Source: Nitrosomonas eutropha
Lineage (GTDB): Bacteria; Pseudomonadota; Gammaproteobacteria; Burkholderiales; Nitrosomonadaceae
DNA length: 27,771 nt
NCBI GenBank assembly: GCA_014584635.1
Contig: JACTML010000027.1
Location: forward strand, 1 to 27,771
Direction of reading: 5' to 3'
The translations under genes and the position numbers were made by a program. Positions 1 through 9,651 of the stretch are shown one piece after another (position 1 is the stretch's first letter; every line of letters starts with the position of its first letter). The notes beneath the pieces are model-generated. The model did not search any database. It was not told where the DNA came from and saw only the letters and a program-made list of their open reading frames with translations.

Positions 1-1686
1 ATCGAGCAGGGCGCACTTGGTCAGAAAAGCGGCAAAGGGATTTACCAGAAACAAGGTAAAGACATTCATGTACTGGATCCGGATACAAATACTTATCAGC
101 TGGCTCAAAGTGAGGTCAACAGTGAGGTGGAGGCACTGCTGAAGGAAAAAGATCCCGCTGTTCGTCTGGCTTCGTTGCGTGAGCATCCGCATCTGCAGGC
201 TCAATTCCTATGGGCAATTCACCGTGATCTGTTTCATTATTGTGCAGTTCAGCTGGCATCTATTGCCGATAACGCACGTGATCTTGATTTTGCTATACGC
301 TGGGGATTTGGCTGGCAACACGGTCCTTTTGAAATCTGGCAGGCAGCTGGCTGGAATACAGTAGCTGACTGGATAGAAGCAGATAGAGCTGAAGGTAAAA
401 CCATGGCGGAAACACCGTTGCCAGCCTGGGTGCGGACAGTTGGGCAAGATACCGCGCAGGGCGTGCATACGCAGCAAGGTTCCTATGCTCCCGCTGTGGA
501 TAATATGCAGCCACGTTCGCAGCTGCCGGTGTATCAGCGGCAGCTGTTCCCGGACAGGCTGGTGGGTGAGACAACAACTTATGGCGAAACAATATTGGAA
601 ACGGATGCTTTGCGCATGTGGCATACCGGTGATCAGATTGCCATTGTCAGTTTCAAAACCAAAAAACATACCATTGATAATCTGGTGCTACAGGGCATGC
701 AGCAGGCGATTGCCGAGGCCGAGCGCTATTTTCGTGCACTGGTGATCTGGCAGACTGAGCCGCCGTTTTCACTGGGCGCAAACCTGAAAAAAGCAACAGA
801 GCGACCTAAGACTGAAGTTTCATCAGCGCCCCCTGCACCACCACCGCCGCCTTCTTTTTTCGAGAAACTGTTTAAACGTGCCAGAAAAGCAACTGAAGCA
901 GCGGTATTGCAGGCTGCGCGCAGTCTGGATATGGCTGACAAGCTCATGGCTGGGAAGCTGGCTGAAGTAGAAGTAATGATCGCCCATTTCCAGCAAATTT
1001 CGCAGCAATTGCGCTACAGCGTGATTCCAACAGTAGCGGCGGTCGATAATATGGCGCTGGGAGGGGGATGTGAGTTTGTCATGCACTGTGATCGCGCCGT
1101 GGCAACACTGGAAACCTATATTGGCCTAGTGGAAGCGGGTGTCGGATTATTGCCGGCTGGTGGCGGTTGCAAGGAATTTGCCCTGCGGGCAGCACGTAAT
1201 GCACCAGATGGGGATCCTTTTCCTATGCTGAAACATCATTTCCAGACTGTGGCGATGGCACAGCTGGCAAAAAGTGCAGAGCAGGCCAAAGCGCTGCATT
1301 ATCTGAAACCTGCTGATGTAATTGTCATGAACCGTCTGGAATTGCTGCATGTCGCCAAGGCACAGGCACAGGCACTGATCGAGACCGGGTATCGTCCGCC
1401 GTTGCGTGCGCGTGAGATTGTGGTGGCAGGAGCAACCGGCGCGGCAACGCTTAAAGGCAATATGGTGAACCTGCTGGAAGGCGGCTTTATTTCCGAGCAT
1501 GATTATCTGATTGGCAGCAAGATTGCGGATGTCGTGTGCGGAGGTGATATTGTTGCGGGTAGCCGGGTGGATGAGGAATGGCTGCTGAAACTGGAACGTG
1601 CCGCCTTTATTGAGCTGCTGGCAACGGAAAAAACCCAGGAGCGTATTGCGAATACGCTGAAAACCGGTAAACCACTGCGTAACTGA
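1..1686 (+). CDS. 3-hydroxyacyl-CoA dehydrogenase / enoyl-CoA hydratase fusion (FadN-like), 5' end missing
   Basis: This is a bifunctional beta-oxidation enzyme that hydrates trans-2-enoyl-CoA and oxidises the 3-hydroxyacyl-CoA with NAD. The reading frame is open from base 1, so the gene starts outside the window and 561 residues are visible. The first residues (GALGQKSGKGIY) are the end of the first C-terminal 3HCDH domain. A second helical 3HCDH repeat follows, containing GFGWQHGPFEIW. The C-terminal part is a crotonase domain with ALGGGCEF (oxyanion region) and GLVEAGVGLLPAGGG, where the catalytic-type glutamates are kept. This order, dehydrogenase first and hydratase last, fits FadN-type proteins and is the reverse of E. 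coli FadB. About 50 extra residues with a proline run (APPAPPPPP) interrupt the crotonase domain near bases 787-951. The thiolase gene follows 49 bases downstream, which suggests one operon. A GTG at 127 is an internal codon, not the start. Confidence 0.9.
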   Translation: MEQGALGQKSGKGIYQKQGKDIHVLDPDTNTYQLAQSEVNSEVEALLKEKDPAVRLASLREHPHLQAQFLWAIHRDLFHYCAVQLASIADNARDLDFAIRWGFGWQHGPFEIWQAAGWNTVADWIEADRAEGKTMAETPLPAWVRTVGQDTAQGVHTQQGSYAPAVDNMQPRSQLPVYQRQLFPDRLVGETTTYGETILETDALRMWHTGDQIAIVSFKTKKHTIDNLVLQGMQQAIAEAERYFRALVIWQTEPPFSLGANLKKATERPKTEVSSAPPAPPPPPSFFEKLFKRARKATEAAVLQAARSLDMADKLMAGKLAEVEVMIAHFQQISQQLRYSVIPTVAAVDNMALGGGCEFVMHCDRAVATLETYIGLVEAGVGLLPAGGGCKEFALRAARNAPDGDPFPMLKHHFQTVAMAQLAKSAEQAKALHYLKPADVIVMNRLELLHVAKAQAQALIETGYRPPLRAREIVVAGATGAATLKGNMVNLLEGGFISEHDYLIGSKIADVVCGGDIVAGSRVDEEWLLKLERAAFIELLATEKTQERIANTLKTGKPLRN

Positions 1687-1735
1687 CAAGCGGCGGATAC
1701 GGTGAAATAACATTCAAGGATGGAAGGAGAAGCTG

Positions 1736-2938
1736 ATGACCAGGCAAGTGCAGGATGCTTATATCGTAGCTGCAACACGCACCCCGGTGGGCAAAGCGCC
1801 GCGCGGCATGTTCAAGGATGTCCGCCCGGATGACATGCTGGTGCATGTATTGCAGGCGGTGCTGAAGCAATGCGCAGGATTGGATCCGGCTGCAGTGGAA
1901 GACGTGATTGCAGGGTGTGCCATGCCGGAAGCGGAGCAGGGGATCAACGTTGCGCGGGTAGCGTTACTGTTGGCCGGCCTGCCGGACAGCGTGCCGGGCG
2001 TAACGGTTAACCGGTTTTGTGCTTCCGGGTTGCAGGCAGTCTCTATGGCTGCTGATCGCGTGCGTCTGGGTGAGGCAGATGTCATCATCGCCAGCGGCAC
2101 CGAAAGTATGAGTATGGTTCCAATGATGGGCAACAAGGTGGCCATGAATCCGGCATTGTTCAAGCAGGGAGGAGAACAGGTCGCCATTGCTTATGGTATG
2201 GGCATTACTGCAGAGAAGGTCGCCGAACAATGGAAAGTCAGTCGCGAAGAACAGGATGCCTTCGCCCTGGAAAGTCATCATCGTGCGATCCGTGCGACTG
2301 AGACAGGTGAATTTAGGGATGAAATTACGCCGTATCCTGTTCAGGAAAATCGGCCGGATCTGGCAACCCATAGTATTCATGCCAACTCTGTCATCCGGGA
2401 TACAGATGAAGGACCGCGCAGGGATACCAGTGCAGAAGCGCTGGCCCGGCTGCGCCCGGTGTTTGCTGCGCATGGCTCTGTCACGGCAGGTAACAGCTCG
2501 CAGATGTCGGATGGGGCGGGGGCTGTTGTGGTGGCGAGTGAAGCGGCATTGAAGCGTTTCAATCTGACACCGATCGGACGTTTTATCGGCTATGCGGTCG
2601 CAGGTGTGCCGCCGGAAATCATGGGGGTTGGACCTGCCAAGGCCATTCCCAAGGTGCTGCAACAAACCGGCATCCGACAGGATGATCTTGACTGGATCGA
2701 GTTGAACGAGGCATTCGCCGCACAAAGCCTGGCAGTGATACATGATCTCGGGCTGGATCATGCTAAAGTCAATCCGTTGGGTGGTGCCATTGCGCTGGGT
2801 CATCCACTGGGGGCAACCGGAGCAATTCGGGTTGCAACTTTATTGCATGGCTTGCGTCGGCATCAACTCAAATATGGCATGGTGACCATGTGCATTGGAG
2901 GGGGGATGGGCGCAGCCAGTGTGTTTGAAGCGCTGTAG
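1736..2938 (+). CDS. fadA: acetyl-CoA acyltransferase (3-ketoacyl-CoA thiolase)
   Basis: This thiolase cleaves 3-ketoacyl-CoA to acetyl-CoA and a shortened acyl-CoA, the last step of beta-oxidation. At 400 aa it has the usual family length. The nucleophilic cysteine is C95 in [12 protein letters not shown]. The other active-site blocks are [22 protein letters not shown] (H356) and CIGGGMGAA (C386). The ATG at 1736 is preceded by AAGGAGA at 1724-1730, a strong ribosome binding site. It follows the FadN-like gene closely, as expected for a fadN-fadA pair. From sequence alone it could also be a biosynthetic acetyl-CoA acetyltransferase, but the neighbour favours the degradative role. Confidence 0.92.
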   Translation: MTRQVQDAYIVAATRTPVGKAPRGMFKDVRPDDMLVHVLQAVLKQCAGLDPAAVEDVIAGCAMPEAEQGINVARVALLLAGLPDSVPGVTVNRFCASGLQAVSMAADRVRLGEADVIIASGTESMSMVPMMGNKVAMNPALFKQGGEQVAIAYGMGITAEKVAEQWKVSREEQDAFALESHHRAIRATETGEFRDEITPYPVQENRPDLATHSIHANSVIRDTDEGPRRDTSAEALARLRPVFAAHGSVTAGNSSQMSDGAGAVVVASEAALKRFNLTPIGRFIGYAVAGVPPEIMGVGPAKAIPKVLQQTGIRQDDLDWIELNEAFAAQSLAVIHDLGLDHAKVNPLGGAIALGHPLGATGAIRVATLLHGLRRHQLKYGMVTMCIGGGMGAASVFEAL

Positions 2939-2965
2939 TTATTTCTCCGCTACTCCTTTCTTCTG

Positions 2966-2983
2966 GCCGGGTATTTGCCCGGC
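2966..2983 (+). terminator. hairpin between fadA and the convergent lipoprotein gene
   Basis: GCCGGG (2966-2971) pairs perfectly with CCCGGC (2978-2983) around a six-base loop, 27 bases after the thiolase stop. It lies between two convergent genes, so it may serve both. There is no long T run after it, so strength is uncertain. Confidence 0.5.
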
Positions 2984-3001
2984 TCAGCTTTAGTTATTAA
3001 G

Positions 3002-3331
3002 CTAATGCTGTCGTTTGCCTGTAAATATTTGTTTGTCATCGACAGAGTAACTGGCTTCTCCCTGGTGTTCCCACCATTCATGCGTTCCTGCAACGTAACG
3101 TGCACCTGACGCAGAAACCGCGAGATCGAGTATTTCCCTGCTGTCATCGACAAAAATAAGCGTGACCGTATCATTATTCCGATAAATTGCCTGTATTTGC
3201 TGACCCGAATCTGAAACAAAAATTGCTGAATTAATAATTGACGCGGAAGAGATCAGATGGGTACAAGATGCTATCGCGCTCAGAGTGAGCAGAACGAAAA
3301 ATAAGGCAGCAAATCTGTTTTTATTTGTCAT
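3002..3331 (-). CDS. MliC-family (C-type lysozyme inhibitor-like) lipoprotein
   Basis: This is a 109-aa putative lipoprotein. The N-terminus is a signal peptide (MTNKNRFAALFFVLLTLSA) ending in a lipobox-like IASC, so C23 would be lipidated. The mature part resembles the MliC/PliC fold: a beta strand with GQQIQAIYRNNDTVTLIF, then the hallmark SASGARY (about residues 75-81), then HEWWEHQGEASY. MliC proteins sit in the outer membrane and block host or environmental c-type lysozymes. There is no cysteine after C23, so the disulfide found in many family members is absent. The ribosome binding site is weak. It is transcribed alone, converging on the thiolase and divergent from hsp20. Family assignment rests on motif recognition only. 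Confidence 0.75.
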   Translation of the reverse strand: MTNKNRFAALFFVLLTLSAIASCTHLISSASIINSAIFVSDSGQQIQAIYRNNDTVTLIFVDDSREILDLAVSASGARYVAGTHEWWEHQGEASYSVDDKQIFTGKRQH

Positions 3332-3483
3332 GTGATGGTTTGTTGTACACAGATAAAGAGAGTTTGGTGCAGCCTGATGAATTTGGATCGCTCAGTTAGA
3401 AATAATCTGGTTGGAGAGAAGCGATGATGAGAAAGCAATCATACATGAAGAAATTTAAGGTAATTTTGATAATGCCAAGGTGT

Positions 3484-3512
3484 CTTGAAAATATTGATGA
3501 CGTACCTATATT
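3484..3512 (+). promoter_or_regulatory. putative sigma-32 (RpoH) heat-shock promoter for hsp20
   Basis: CTTGAA at 3484-3489 matches the sigma-32 -35 core exactly. A 14-base spacer leads to ACCTATATT at 3504-3512, which is close to the CCCCATNT -10 class. The site is about 200 bases upstream of the Hsp20 start, in the right orientation. The promoter class is inferred from these two boxes and from the product of the gene. Confidence 0.55.
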
Positions 3513-3683
3513 AGTACCAGTGTTTCAGAGAGACAGCGTTTGAATGTTGTATGGCTGATTTTTAGGAGTGTCCTGAAACAGAAAAAATCATCCGGGCTGA
3601 TATGGGGAATGATTGAAATATCCAGCTGGATGGGCGGATCAGGATGTCATGCTGTGCTGAATGATGCCCTGTATTGGTAAATG

Positions 3684-3706
3684 TTTTTGATTGGGTATGG
3701 AGGAAA
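3684..3706 (+). promoter_or_regulatory. candidate fourU-like RNA thermometer over the hsp20 ribosome binding site
   Basis: Five Us at 3684-3688 can pair with GGAAA (3702-3706), which includes part of the Shine-Dalgarno region (GGAGG at 3699-3703), using three A-U and two G-U pairs. Leaders of small heat-shock genes often carry such weak, heat-melting hairpins. The stem here is short, so this is only a candidate. Confidence 0.25.
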
Positions 3707-3708
3707 TT

Positions 3709-4146
3709 ATGGCAATTACACGTTATGAACCATGGGGATTATTGACTCAATTGCAACGGGAACTGGAGCAGCGAGTGCGTGATGATATGGCAACAGAGAG
3801 TACTTCAGCTGTTGCTGAATGGGCGCCCGCTGTTGATATTAAGGAAGAAGAAGGTAAGTTTGTTTTGCATGCGGATTTGCCTGGTGTAAAACCCGAGGCG
3901 ATAGAGGTCACCACTGATAATGGCATGCTTACCATCAAGGGTGAAAAGCAGACTGAAGCCAGAACAGAAAAGGAAGGATACAAGCGGGTGGAGCGAACAC
4001 ATGGCTCCTTTTACCGGCGCTTTAGTCTTCCGGATACAGCTGATCTGGGAGCTATTACAGCGACAACCAAAGATGGTGTACTGGTTGTCACTATCCCCAA
4101 GCGGGAAGCTGCTCAACCCAAGAAAATCAACGTATCTGCGCAGTAG
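3709..4146 (+). CDS. Hsp20/alpha-crystallin small heat-shock protein
   Basis: This is an ATP-independent cytoplasmic holdase that binds unfolding proteins during stress. The product is 145 aa. A short N-terminal arm (MAITRYEPWGLL) leads into the alpha-crystallin domain: WAPAVDIKEEEGKFVLHADLPGV, then GMLTIKGEK, GSFYRRFSLPD and KDGVLVVTIPK. The tail ends in the I-x-V anchor (KINVSAQ) used for oligomer assembly. The frame opens upstream at a TTG (3691) and an ATG (3697). The ATG at 3709 is chosen because GGAGG at 3699-3703 lies five bases before it and the family usually starts there. It is monocistronic, with a sigma-32-like promoter upstream and a strong hairpin downstream. Confidence 0.93.
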   Translation: MAITRYEPWGLLTQLQRELEQRVRDDMATESTSAVAEWAPAVDIKEEEGKFVLHADLPGVKPEAIEVTTDNGMLTIKGEKQTEARTEKEGYKRVERTHGSFYRRFSLPDTADLGAITATTKDGVLVVTIPKREAAQPKKINVSAQ

Positions 4147-4153
4147 GATGGGT

Positions 4154-4181
4154 GCAAACGGGATCTGCGGATCCCGTTTGC
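4154..4181 (+). terminator. hsp20 terminator hairpin
   Basis: A perfect 12-bp stem (4154-4165 with 4170-4181, arms GCAAACGGGATC / GATCCCGTTTGC) closes on a TGCG loop, eight bases after the hsp20 stop. It extends by one more T-A pair. The bases after it (ATGTAGCC) are not U-rich, so it may act as an RNA 3'-end stabiliser as much as a terminator. Confidence 0.65.
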
Positions 4182-4548
4182 ATGTAGCCAGCTGACTCAA
4201 TCTCTCCATTCGGAAGGGCAAGAGAATTCCGTCGTAATTTCCATAGTTGATCCTCTGATTGAAACCTTGAACAGGTTTAGGGCAGATTTTATGCTGTCGC
4301 AGTAATAATTTCTCAGGTACTGCGCAGCAGATATTTTTCAGAAAAAGAGGGCAAAATTGTTTTAAGCCACAGGAACTCAGGTAAAATGGCTTAACTTGTG
4401 GTTTTTAACTATGAGTGTTTGGCGGTCGCAGGCGTTAACAATTAAAATATCTGATCCAAGGTATTTGATAGTTGGCTGGCTGATTTAACAAGCGGAAACT
4501 GTGACGTGTGCGCCAGGTTCTAACGGATTTTTATAGAGGAAATCTTTA
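4182..4548. other. intergenic region upstream of the small lipoprotein gene
   Basis: These 367 bases have no open frame with coding character. They contain the left arm of a long inverted repeat (4257-4277) and presumably the promoter of the lipoprotein gene, which I could not place with confidence. Confidence 0.4.
4257..4277 (+). repeat. left arm of a 21-bp inverted repeat flanking the small lipoprotein gene
   Basis: These 21 bases match the reverse complement of 4761-4781 at 20 of 21 positions. The core is AACCTGTTCAAGGTTT in the opposite orientation. The two arms are about 480 bases apart and enclose one complete gene. Confidence 0.75.
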
Positions 4549-4743
4549 ATGAAATTTACATATTACATCATCTGTATTCTTGGCCTTAGTGTCACATTAA
4601 TCGGCTGCGGCAGTGCGGCTCCTGAAATATCTCCTGAAAATTGTGCAGGCAGAGGAATGGAAAGAGCGCTGGATTATTACAAAAACAATGAAACCGAGCG
4701 TCAGAAGTTCCTGGATGGATGCGAAGCTTTAAATAAAAAATAA
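4549..4743 (+). CDS. small lipoprotein, EexN-like
   Basis: This is a 64-aa predicted lipoprotein. The signal peptide MKFTYYIICILGLSVTLIGC ends in a good lipobox (LIGC, C20). The mature chain is only about 44 residues, with two further cysteines (C32, C58) that could form a disulfide. The segment YYKNNETERQKFLDGC resembles EexN-type entry-exclusion lipoproteins, which reduce redundant conjugative transfer, but the match is short and no conjugation genes are visible here. A GAGGA motif about ten bases before the ATG supports the start. The gene sits alone between inverted-repeat arms. It is a real gene with fair certainty, but the EexN link is tentative. Confidence 0.65.
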   Translation: MKFTYYIICILGLSVTLIGCGSAAPEISPENCAGRGMERALDYYKNNETERQKFLDGCEALNKK

Positions 4744-4760
4744 TAGTGGTTTTTCACGAG

Positions 4761-4781
4761 AACCTGTTCAAGGTTTTAATC
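4761..4781 (-). repeat. right arm of the 21-bp inverted repeat
   Basis: This is the partner of 4257-4277, with 20 of 21 positions complementary. Its first ten bases (AACCTGTTCA) are also inverted at 4813-4822 (TGAACAGGTT), so the motif occurs three times within 570 bases. Confidence 0.75.
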
Positions 4782-4827
4782 AGGGAAGGCAAATGTGTCT
4801 TTTGGCGAGATGGTGAACAGGTTCCGA

Positions 4828-4880
4828 AAATTCGGGTTCGATACCAGTTTTTACAATACGCTTGATCGGGCCCGAATTTT
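4828..4880 (-). terminator. gatB terminator, possibly shared with the lipoprotein gene
   Basis: AAATTCGGG at 4828-4836 pairs with CCCGAATTT at 4871-4879. The loop is long, with a self-complementary CGGGCCCG at 4867-4874. The arm abuts the gatB stop codon. A/T-rich ends on both sides could let it work in either direction. Confidence 0.5.
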
Positions 4881-6316
4881 TATTCTGCCAGGCGTTTTTT
4901 AAGCAACGCGTTAACCTGAGCCGGATTGGCTTTACCTTTCGACATTTTCATTACCTGACCAACCAGAGAGTTGAAAGCCTTCTCTTTTCCTGCACGATAA
5001 TCGGCAACCTGTTGCTGATTTGCAGTGAGTACTGCATCAATCCATTTTCCGATTTCGCTGTCATCCGAAATCTGTCTGAGATTTTTCGCATCGATAATTG
5101 CATCTGCGCTATTGCCATTGCCCTGCCACATGCTGTCAAATATGTCTTTGGCAATTTTCCCCGATACGGTGCCGTCTGAAATACGAAGCAATAATCCTGC
5201 CAGCTGCTCGGGGCTGACCAGACACTGGTCGATTTCAAGCTCTTCCTTATGCAATCTTCCGCTGACTTCACCCATAACCCAGTTGGCACAGAGCTTACTT
5301 TGCTCTGGCAGAAGCTGGACAGTTTTCTCAAAATAATCGGCCAGTTCACGTGTTGCGGTTAGCACATCTGCATCGTAGGCTGTCAGGCCAAAATCATGGA
5401 TGTAGCGGTTATACCGGTCTTTGGGCAATTCCGGTAATTGTTCCCTGATTTGTTCTATCCATTCTTCGGGAATGACGACAGGCAGTAAGTCGGGATTTGG
5501 AAAATAGCGATAATCATAGGCATTTTCCTTGCTGCGCATGGCACGGGTTTCATCTCGATCGGCATCGTACAATCGTGTTTGCTGGATCAGTTTGCCACCA
5601 CTTTCCAGGACATCAATATGGCGCGCCACTTCGTACTCAATTGCTTTTTCGAGAAAGCGGAATGAGTTGAGGTTTTTGATTTCGCAACGGGTTCCAAATT
5701 CTTTTGAGCCGGCAGGCCGTACGGAAACATTGGCATCGCAGCGGAAGGATCCTTCCTGCATGTTGCCGTCGCAAATACCAATCCAGCGAACCAGTGAATG
5801 CAATGTTTTGGCGTAGGCAACGGCTTCGGCACTGCTGCGCATTTCCGGTTCCGAGACTATTTCCAGCAAGCCGGTTCCGGCACGATTAAGATCAATCCCG
5901 GTTTTATCGTGGAATCCTTCGTGGGTTGATTTGCCGGCATCTTCTTCCAGGTGGGCACGTGTCAGATGTATGATTTTTTCTTTATCTTCCATCTGGATAG
6001 TAATGTGCCCCCCTTCAACGATGGGGTATGCCAGCTGGCTGATCTGGTAACCGCTGGGTAAATCAGGATAAAAGTAGTTCTTTCGGTCAAATACTGAAGG
6101 TGAGTTGATCGTGGCGCCAATTGCCAGGCCGAAGCGAATAGCGTACTCAACTGCTTTCCGGTTTAATACCGGTAGTGTTCCAGGTAAGGCGATATCCCCT
6201 GCACAAGCCTGTGAATTTGGCTGGGCGCCGTATGCGGTGGACGCACCGGAAAAAATTTTGGATCGGGTTAATAACTGTACATGTACCTCAAGTCCGATGA
6301 CGGTTTCCCATTGCAT
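4880..6316 (-). CDS. gatB: Asp-tRNA(Asn)/Glu-tRNA(Gln) amidotransferase subunit B
   Basis: GatB binds the misacylated tRNA and phosphorylates its Glu or Asp so that ammonia from GatA can amidate it. At 478 aa it has the standard length. The N-terminus [19 protein letters not shown] is the family signature, followed by [19 protein letters not shown] and [12 protein letters not shown]. The C-terminal YqeY-like tail ends with [16 protein letters not shown]. It is the last gene of gatC-gatA-gatB and begins 62 bases after gatA. A hairpin overlaps its stop codon. Its presence implies indirect formation of Gln-tRNA and/or Asn-tRNA in this organism. Confidence 0.97.
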   Translation of the reverse strand: MQWETVIGLEVHVQLLTRSKIFSGASTAYGAQPNSQACAGDIALPGTLPVLNRKAVEYAIRFGLAIGATINSPSVFDRKNYFYPDLPSGYQISQLAYPIVEGGHITIQMEDKEKIIHLTRAHLEEDAGKSTHEGFHDKTGIDLNRAGTGLLEIVSEPEMRSSAEAVAYAKTLHSLVRWIGICDGNMQEGSFRCDANVSVRPAGSKEFGTRCEIKNLNSFRFLEKAIEYEVARHIDVLESGGKLIQQTRLYDADRDETRAMRSKENAYDYRYFPNPDLLPVVIPEEWIEQIREQLPELPKDRYNRYIHDFGLTAYDADVLTATRELADYFEKTVQLLPEQSKLCANWVMGEVSGRLHKEELEIDQCLVSPEQLAGLLLRISDGTVSGKIAKDIFDSMWQGNGNSADAIIDAKNLRQISDDSEIGKWIDAVLTANQQQVADYRAGKEKAFNSLVGQVMKMSKGKANPAQVNALLKKRLAE

Positions 6317-6378
6317 GATCAGGTAATCCTTTTCTTGTGACTGCTCGATATTAGTCAGAAAGTGAGTGTTTGGGTATT

Positions 6379-7839
6379 TTAGAGATTAATTCCCGGTGGA
6401 GTAAGTTCGTGCCAGTTTGTTACCTGCTGGTAGCGATGGGCAGTGTTCAGTAACAATGCTTCCCTGAAATAATTACCGATAATTTGCAGTCCTGCCGGCC
6501 GTTTGTTGTTGCCAAAACCAATAGGAATTGACATGCCAGGCAAACCGGCAAGGCTGACGGTACAGGTATAGGTATCTGACAAATACATTTGGGTTGGATC
6601 GGCGCATTTTTCGCCCAGGTTAAAAGCCACAGTGGGTGAAGTTGGCCCCATCATTACATCACACTGTTCAAAAGCTTTTATGAAATCTTCAGTAATCAGG
6701 CGGCGCAGCTTCTGGGCTTGAAGATAGTAGGTTTCGTAGCAGCCATGCGTTAATACATGCGTGCCCATGAGAATACGGCGCTTGACTTCATCGCCAAACC
6801 CTTCTGCACGTGTTTTGGTGTATAAATCTTCCAGATTAGTATGGTGAGGCGTGCGGTAACCGTATCGAATGCCATCAAAACGAGACAAATTACTGGATGC
6901 TTCTGCGGCAGCCAGTACGCAGTAAACTGAAACTGCGTGTTTGCTGTTGGGCAGAGATACTTCAACAAATGTGGCACCCAGTTTACGATATTCGGCCAGG
7001 GCGGTTTCCACGGCACTGGAAACGTCACTGCTGATACCCTCGGCAAAAAATTCCCTGGGTAATCCAATGCGTAACCCGTCTATCGATTTTTCCAGGTCTT
7101 GCGTATAGTTTTCTTTTTCTCGTTGCAGGCTGGTTGAATCACGTTCATCAAACCCGATCATGCTGTTTAGCAGCAGAGCGAGATCTTCAGCGGATTTTGC
7201 CATGGGGCCTGCCTGATCGATACTGGAAGCAAGCGCGATCATGCCATAACGGGAAACCAGCCCATAGGTGGGTCTGATTCCGCTGATTCCACATAATGCT
7301 GCCGGTTGACGAATGGAGCCTCCGGTATCACTGCCGGTTGCGGCTGGTACCAGTCTGGCGGCAACTGCACAAGCCGAACCACCTGAACTGCCGCCAGGAA
7401 CAGCTTGCCTGTCCCAGGGGTTTTTGACGGGACCATAGTAGGATGTTTCGTTACTGGAGCCCATGGCAAATTCATCCATGTTGGTCTTGCCCAGATTAAC
7501 CATGCCCGCCCGATCAAGCTGGTTCACCACAGCAGCGTCATAAGGTGAAACAAAATTTGAAAGCATTTTTGATCCGCAGGTTGTCAGCCACCCCTTAGTA
7601 CAGAACATGTCTTTTTGAGCAACCGGGATACCGGTGAGCGCCGTGAATTGTCCGGAGGCAATCATTTTGTCTGCAGCTTGAGCCTGCTTCAGGCTCTTTT
7701 CCTCATCTACCGTAATAAAGGCGTTCAAATCAGGATTGAGCGCCTTGATGCGCGCCAGAAATTCTCCAGCGAGTTCAGCGCTGGATATTTTTTTTTCTGA
7801 AAGCAGCAGGGAGAGTTGTTTAAGGCTGGCGTTTAACAT
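6379..7839 (-). CDS. gatA: Asp-tRNA(Asn)/Glu-tRNA(Gln) amidotransferase subunit A
   Basis: GatA is the glutaminase subunit. It releases ammonia from glutamine and channels it to GatB. It is 486 aa, the normal length. The amidase-signature Ser-cisSer-Lys triad is intact: K76 (PVAQKDMF), S151 (GGSSGGSA) and S175 ([11 protein letters not shown]). The rest of the amidase fold follows ([17 protein letters not shown], then [10 protein letters not shown] near the end). It lies between gatC and gatB with gaps of about 65 and 62 bases, consistent with one transcript. Confidence 0.97.
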   Translation of the reverse strand: MLNASLKQLSLLLSEKKISSAELAGEFLARIKALNPDLNAFITVDEEKSLKQAQAADKMIASGQFTALTGIPVAQKDMFCTKGWLTTCGSKMLSNFVSPYDAAVVNQLDRAGMVNLGKTNMDEFAMGSSNETSYYGPVKNPWDRQAVPGGSSGGSACAVAARLVPAATGSDTGGSIRQPAALCGISGIRPTYGLVSRYGMIALASSIDQAGPMAKSAEDLALLLNSMIGFDERDSTSLQREKENYTQDLEKSIDGLRIGLPREFFAEGISSDVSSAVETALAEYRKLGATFVEVSLPNSKHAVSVYCVLAAAEASSNLSRFDGIRYGYRTPHHTNLEDLYTKTRAEGFGDEVKRRILMGTHVLTHGCYETYYLQAQKLRRLITEDFIKAFEQCDVMMGPTSPTVAFNLGEKCADPTQMYLSDTYTCTVSLAGLPGMSIPIGFGNNKRPAGLQIIGNYFREALLLNTAHRYQQVTNWHELTPPGINL

Positions 7840-7904
7840 GATTTGTCAGTGTGGTGGAATATTCGGGAAATTGACAAGAGAGGACAGGGTTGTAGGTGCC
7901 AACG

Positions 7905-8192
7905 CTATTCGATAACCTTGGGAACCAGGTAATATCCGTTTTCAACCTCGGGCGCAATTGACTGGAACAGCAGATGTTGATCTGTTTCTGTGACAGTATC
8001 TTCACGCAGTCTTTGCGTCATGTCGTGAGGATGGCTCATTGGTTTGATTCCCTGAGTATCAACTGTCTGCATCTGCTCGATTAAACTGAATATTCCTGAC
8101 AGCTGGATCAGGTTTTGCTGTGCTTCCGCCTCGCTGATCTCAATACGCGCCAGCTTTGCAACATGCTTGATATCGTTCAGTGATAGTGTCAT
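7905..8192 (-). CDS. gatC: Asp-tRNA(Asn)/Glu-tRNA(Gln) amidotransferase subunit C
   Basis: GatC is the small stabilising subunit that wraps around the GatA-GatB interface. It is 95 aa with the typical start MTLSLNDIKHVAKLARI and the conserved C-terminal block REDTVTE followed by APEVENGYYLVPKVIE. It is the first gene of the gat operon and is divergent from mreB, with a 161-base shared upstream region. Confidence 0.95.
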   Translation of the reverse strand: MTLSLNDIKHVAKLARIEISEAEAQQNLIQLSGIFSLIEQMQTVDTQGIKPMSHPHDMTQRLREDTVTETDQHLLFQSIAPEVENGYYLVPKVIE

Positions 8193-8212
8193 TTTTGTAG
8201 CTTTCTATTTAA

Positions 8213-9415
<1,203 letters not shown>

Positions 9416-9651
9416 TTATTCCTGTTGCGGCCATTTTCTTATTACACAGCATATACGTGAAAGAGGGTTGAGTACTGGAATTTGCCTTCTGTTTTGCTAA
9501 TCAGCCAGCTTGTACTGGATACACAATAGCAGCGCTGTAAATCCTGACGGTTAATTTGCTGAAGTGACTGGTCTGAGCAATCTCCGGGCTTGTCCTTGTC
9601 GAATTCTCGTTCTTTTCAAGTTTTGAAATACAGGAAATGCTGAGAAGCACC

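Larger units (their letters stand above)
3332..3708. other. intergenic region with hsp20 promoter and leader
   Basis: This 377-base stretch holds no convincing gene. It contains a sigma-32-like promoter (3484-3512) and a leader of roughly 190 bases before hsp20. A 39-codon open frame at 3424-3543, preceded by GGAGAG, overlaps that promoter and has no recognisable protein features. Confidence 0.5.

Noticed and set aside
3424..3543. 39-codon open frame with GGAGAG upstream
   Set aside because: It overlaps the sigma-32-like promoter of hsp20 and shows no signal peptide, domain or coding bias. A chance frame is more likely.
9416..9651. Possible small gene or regulatory RNA between mreB and mreC
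   Set aside because: Only short frames and no stable hairpin or recognisable motif were seen. It probably holds a promoter I could not place.
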